NCBI GenBank assembly: GCA_016193385.1
Contig: JACPSF010000157.1
Location: forward strand, 1 to 8,202
Direction of reading: 5' to 3'
From: Deltaproteobacteria bacterium
GTDB taxonomy: Bacteria > Desulfobacterota_B > Binatia > UBA9968
Length of the DNA stretch: 8,202 nucleotides
Below are positions 5,548 to 8,202 of this stretch, piece by piece; the first letter of the stretch is position 1, and each line of letters opens with the position of its first letter. The translations under genes and the position numbers were made by a program. Below the pieces are notes generated by a model. That model was not told the origin of the DNA, made no database searches, and saw only the letters and a list, made by a program, of their open reading frames with translations.

Positions 5548-6621
5548 ATGCACGGGAAGACAAGGCTGAAGCGGTACATAACTGGATTCGCGGTCCTGGT
5601 CCTCGCGGTGTGCGCGCAATCCGCGCTACACGCAGCGCCACCGGCGACACTGGCAGCGGTGACGACGGCCGCCAAGCAGCTCAAGGAGGTCAGGGTGATC
5701 ACCGTTGGATCACCCAGCGATGCCGGGCTGCTGATCGGCGTCGCGCGCGGGTACTTCGAGCAGGAGGGCATGAACCTCAAGTTCGACCGCATCTCGGGCG
5801 GTGCGGAGACGGTGTCGCTTCTGGCCACCAATCAGGTCCAGGTGGCGGGGGCAGCGTTAAGCGCGGGCTTCTTCAATGCTGTCAACCGGGGCATCGGGGT
5901 GAAGGTCGTGGCCGACAAGGGGCAGTCCAGGAACGGCTGGCACGGTACGCAGTGGGTGATCCGCAAGGACCTGTGGGATTCCGGCGAACTGCGGGGTTTG
6001 AAGGATCTGAAAGGCAAGAAGATGGGCATCAACGCCCCGAACACGGGCGCGATCACCGACCTTATGTTCCGCGATCTGCTCCAGGCGGCCGGCTTGAAGG
6101 AAGATGACATCAAGGTGGTGGTCCTGCCGTACCCTGACCAGCTACAAGCCCTCAATAACAAGGCCGTAGACTTTGTCTTGATGATCGAACCGGGCAAGAG
6201 CATTGCCGTGGAGCGGGGGCTTGCGGTGCTGTGGGAGGACTCGCCCGAGAAGGGCAAGAACCGCCAGGTTGCGGTGCTCATGTTCTCCCCGCAGTTCCTC
6301 GCTTCCGAGGACAGCAAGCGCTTCGGGGTGGCCTACCTGCGCGGAGTGCGGGAATTCAACGACGCTATCGCCAAGAACAAGAACAAAAGCGAGATCATCC
6401 AGATCCTGACGACGGCCAGCACAGTCAAGAACCCTAAGACCTTCGAGACGAGGACCGGCCTGTATTACGTGGACCCGGACGGGCAGATTGACTGGGAGAG
6501 CGTACAGGCGGGGATCGAGGTAGGGCGGCGGAAAGGATGGGTTAAGGAAGACGTAGACCTCTCCCGCGTGCGCGATGACTCGGTGCTCAAGCACGCGCTG
6601 GACCAGCTGGGGAAATACTAG
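5548..6621 (+). CDS. ABC transporter substrate-binding protein, SsuA/NMT1-like
   Basis: A 357-residue secreted binding protein. Residues 1-29 form a Sec signal peptide: basic n-region (KTRLKR), hydrophobic core GFAVLVLAV, and likely cleavage after ALHA (29). Cys22 is not in a good lipobox (LAVC has Val where Gly/Ala/Ser is expected), so a soluble periplasmic protein is favoured. The mature part has the family pattern: VRVITVGSPSDAGLLIGVA, then 'RGYFEQEGMNLKF' (67-79), the SGGAETVSLLATNQVQVAG cleft segment, 'LKDLKGKKMGINAPNTGA' entering lobe 2, and 'LNNKAVDFVLMIEP' leading back to the hinge. Length is normal. It captures the ligand for the ATPase and permease encoded directly downstream. Ligand unknown: candidates in the family include sulfonates, taurine, nitrate, thiamine precursors and aromatic carboxylates. 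It is transcribed divergently from the redox operon, so one regulator could control both. Confidence 0.92.
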   Translation: MHGKTRLKRYITGFAVLVLAVCAQSALHAAPPATLAAVTTAAKQLKEVRVITVGSPSDAGLLIGVARGYFEQEGMNLKFDRISGGAETVSLLATNQVQVAGAALSAGFFNAVNRGIGVKVVADKGQSRNGWHGTQWVIRKDLWDSGELRGLKDLKGKKMGINAPNTGAITDLMFRDLLQAAGLKEDDIKVVVLPYPDQLQALNNKAVDFVLMIEPGKSIAVERGLAVLWEDSPEKGKNRQVAVLMFSPQFLASEDSKRFGVAYLRGVREFNDAIAKNKNKSEIIQILTTASTVKNPKTFETRTGLYYVDPDGQIDWESVQAGIEVGRRKGWVKEDVDLSRVRDDSVLKHALDQLGKY

Positions 6622-6624
6622 ATC

Positions 6625-6638
6625 CACGAAAGGTCGTG
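6625..6638 (+). promoter_or_regulatory. Small hairpin presenting the ATPase ribosome-binding site
   Basis: CACGA (6625-6629) and TCGTG (6634-6638) form a perfect 5-bp stem with loop AAGG. The loop is the core of the Shine-Dalgarno sequence, seven bases before TTG 6641. It begins four bases after the stop of the binding-protein gene. It may tune translation of the ATPase relative to the binding protein. The stem is short enough to arise by chance. Confidence 0.35.
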
Positions 6639-6640
6639 CC

Positions 6641-7477
6641 TTGAGTCTGTCAGCAATGGAACACCCGCCAGCGGCAAACCCTGGCGGGACAAAGATCCTT
6701 ATCGAAGGGCTCTCCAGGATCTTTCCCTCGAGGCAGGGCCCTGTTGCGGCCCTTCAGGACGTGCAGCTCAGCATCGATGACGGCCAGTTCTGCTGCATCG
6801 TCGGGCCGAGCGGGTGTGGCAAAACCACCCTGCTGCGCATCCTGGCCGGTCTGGAAGAGCCCACCGCCGGCCGCCTGGCGGTCTACCAGGCCGACTCGGC
6901 CAAGCCGCTCAACTCGATGGTCTTCCAGGAGCAGTCAGTCTTCCCCTGGATGACCGTCAAGGATAACATCGCTTATGGGTTGCGGATGCGGGGGGTGGAC
7001 AAGCGCAGCAGGCGCGAGTTGGTGGAGTACTATCTGCGCAAGACCAATCTGACCCGTTTTGCGCGGATGTTCCCGTATCAACTCTCTGGCGGGATGAAGC
7101 AACGTGTTTCGGTGGCACGCGCCTTTGCCAACGACCCCGAGATCCTACTCATGGATGAGCCCTTCGCCAATCTGGACGAGCAGAATAAGATCCTCCTCCA
7201 GGAGGAACTGCTCAAGATCTGGGAGGAGTCCAGGAAAACGGTGGTCTTTATCACCCACTCGATCGACGAGGCGATCATGCTGGGCGATCACGTGGTGGTC
7301 ATGACCGCACACCCGGGCCGGATCAAGGCGAACGTTCCCGTAGACCTGCCGCGGCCGCGGCAGGTCTACCAGATCAAGGCAAGCCCGGAGTTTGGCAAAC
7401 TCGTCGCCCATGTCTGGACGCTCTTGCGCGACGAGGTGTTGCGGGCCAAAGAAGAGGAAGAGGCGCAGGCGCGATGA
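6641..7477 (+). CDS. ABC transporter ATP-binding protein, SsuB/TauB-like
   Basis: The cytoplasmic ATPase of the importer, 278 residues from TTG 6641. I chose TTG because AAAGG sits seven bases upstream; the alternative ATG at 6656 (273 residues) has no ribosome-binding site at useful distance, and conserved sequence begins only after both. Residues from TTG: Walker A GPSGCGKTT (55-63), Q-loop Gln96 in FQEQSVFPW, signature LSGGM (148-152), Walker B ILLMDEP (168-174), D-loop ANLD (176-179), H-loop His206 in THS. 'SIDEA' after the H-loop and the late LPRPR stretch are typical of the nitrate/sulfonate/taurine subfamily. All catalytic motifs are intact. A perfect 30-bp palindrome covers the codons for VDLPRPRQVY (7340-7369). 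The last four bases (ATGA) overlap the permease start, indicating translational coupling. The acidic tail EEEEA is unconserved. Confidence 0.95.
   Translation: MSLSAMEHPPAANPGGTKILIEGLSRIFPSRQGPVAALQDVQLSIDDGQFCCIVGPSGCGKTTLLRILAGLEEPTAGRLAVYQADSAKPLNSMVFQEQSVFPWMTVKDNIAYGLRMRGVDKRSRRELVEYYLRKTNLTRFARMFPYQLSGGMKQRVSVARAFANDPEILLMDEPFANLDEQNKILLQEELLKIWEESRKTVVFITHSIDEAIMLGDHVVVMTAHPGRIKANVPVDLPRPRQVYQIKASPEFGKLVAHVWTLLRDEVLRAKEEEEAQAR
7318..7382. repeat. Perfect 30-bp palindrome flanked by 14-bp imperfect direct repeats
   Basis: Bases 7340-7369 are a perfect inverted repeat without spacer; the half-site is GTAGACCTGCCGCGG, and the centre is a NotI-type GCGGCCGC (7351-7358). It starts and ends on codon boundaries, so both strands encode the same ten residues, VDLPRPRQVY, in register. 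It is flanked by CCGGATCAAGGCGA (7318-7331) and CCAGATCAAGGCAA (7369-7382), which match at 12 of 14 positions. It could form a strong hairpin in mRNA. No T run follows, so it is not an intrinsic terminator. Part of it follows from the conserved LPRPR motif written with CCG and CGG codons. Confidence 0.9.
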
Positions 7478-8202
7478 GCACGCAGCGCTCGCTCACGGAA
7501 CGCGAGGCAGTGTCTGCCGATGGGGTATCCGGATGGATAATTGCCGCGCCTGCGCATCGCACGGCAAGCCAGACCGCCGAGCGCTTGGTGTCCCTGTTCT
7601 CGCCGATCCTCCTGCTGCTGCTCTGGGAGGCGCTGGTGCGCCTCGGCTTTTTGAACGCCAACTTCTTCCCGGCTCCCACGGGCGTGGTCGGAACGCTGTG
7701 GCGGCTGCTGAGCTCGGGAGAGCTGTTCGGGCACGTGGGCATCAGTCTCCAGCGGAGCCTGATCGGCTTCGTCCTGGGAAGCCTGCCGGGGCTCGTGCTT
7801 GGCCTCTCCATGGGGCTGTTCCCGCTGGCTCGGGCGGCCATCTGGCCGATGATCGGGGCGCTGTACCCGATCCCCAAGATCGCCATCCTGCCGTTGGTGA
7901 TGTTGATCTTCGGGCTGGAGGAGTCGTCCAAGTGGGTGATCATAGCCATCGGGGTGTTCTTCCCCATGCTGATCAACAGCATGGCCGGAGTGCTGGCGAT
8001 CGAGAAAGTCTACCACGACGTGGGCCGGAACTTCGGGGCAAACCGTCTGACCCGCTTTCTGACCATCGCCCTTCCGGGCGCCCTGCCGCTCGTACTCACC
8101 GGTGCCCGTCTGGCCTGGGGTGTCGCGCTGCTGCTCGTCGTCGCGGCCGAGTTCGTGGCCGCCAAGTCCGGGCTGGGCTACTTCATCTGGCACTCCTGGC
8201 AG
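7474..8202 (+). CDS. ABC transporter permease, SsuC/TauC-like (3' partial)
   Basis: The open frame begins at ATG 7474, inside the ATGA overlap with the ATPase stop, and continues without a stop to the right edge (243 codons; the family is about 250-280). It is the inner-membrane subunit of the importer. Hydrophobic segments lie near residues 41-60, 96-114, 124-145, 154-172 and 207-228. The cytoplasmic EAA loop, which docks on the ATPase, is at about 177-203: EKVYHDVGRNFGANRL, then ALPGALP, with the conserved Gly188 and Pro201. 'PIPKIAILPL' before it is characteristic of the nitrate/sulfonate/taurine permease subfamily. Residues 1-38 are a longer, polar, unconserved N-terminal extension. Only a short C-terminal tail should be missing. 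Confidence 0.93.
   Translation, partial: MSTQRSLTEREAVSADGVSGWIIAAPAHRTASQTAERLVSLFSPILLLLLWEALVRLGFLNANFFPAPTGVVGTLWRLLSSGELFGHVGISLQRSLIGFVLGSLPGLVLGLSMGLFPLARAAIWPMIGALYPIPKIAILPLVMLIFGLEESSKWVIIAIGVFFPMLINSMAGVLAIEKVYHDVGRNFGANRLTRFLTIALPGALPLVLTGARLAWGVALLLVVAAEFVAAKSGLGYFIWHSWQ

Noticed and set aside
7366..8193. Long minus-strand ORF (275 codons) at the right end
   Set aside because: It is antisense to a clear ATPase and permease; its composition (Gln, His, Asp, Arg and Glu rich, no domain pattern) is what antisense reading of hydrophobic GC-rich genes produces.

Overview
This is a GC-rich stretch of bacterial chromosome, densely packed with genes and encoding mostly uptake and redox enzymes. 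The style (many NMT1/SsuA-type ABC uptake systems, COG1233 'phytoene dehydrogenase-like' oxidoreductases, degenerate AT-rich short-period repeats between genes) recalls uncultivated soil or groundwater lineages such as Binatota, Rokubacteria, NC10 or former Deltaproteobacteria. That placement is an impression from style only; no marker gene is present.

Layout. (1) Bases 1-837, plus strand: the C-terminal ~278 residues of an ABC-type periplasmic substrate-binding protein, cut by the left edge and followed by a stem-loop. (2) Bases 928-5328, minus strand: a co-directional cluster read right to left. It holds two divergent paralogous FAD-dependent oxidoreductases (3748-5328 and 2052-3674), a short-chain dehydrogenase (1089-1832), and a 50-codon ORF (928-1080) placed and spaced like a true next gene. 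Its first ~20 residues resemble the start of UbiD-family decarboxylases, so I read it as a broken remnant. Two different tandem repeats lie in the gaps of this cluster: a 7-bp repeat at 1896-1958 and a 9-bp repeat at 3680-3733. (3) Bases 5338-5547: a divergent promoter region. (4) Bases 5548-8202, plus strand: a compact ABC importer operon of substrate-binding protein, ATPase and permease. The ATPase and permease overlap by ATGA, and the permease runs off the right edge.

How the genes may work together. The importer would bring a small organic or organo-anionic molecule through the inner membrane. The redox cluster (two flavin enzymes, an NAD-type SDR and, ancestrally, perhaps a UbiD-like decarboxylase) could transform it. 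A second binding protein sits on the other side. The substrate cannot be read from sequence. No phage, IS, CRISPR, tRNA or rRNA is visible. The least ordinary signals are a perfect 30-bp palindrome inside the ATPase gene that spans exactly ten codons, the UbiD-like fragment, the two short-period repeats, and the unequal conservation of the two flavoenzyme paralogues. I did not find a convincing new biological system; most of the window is recognisable metabolism and transport.
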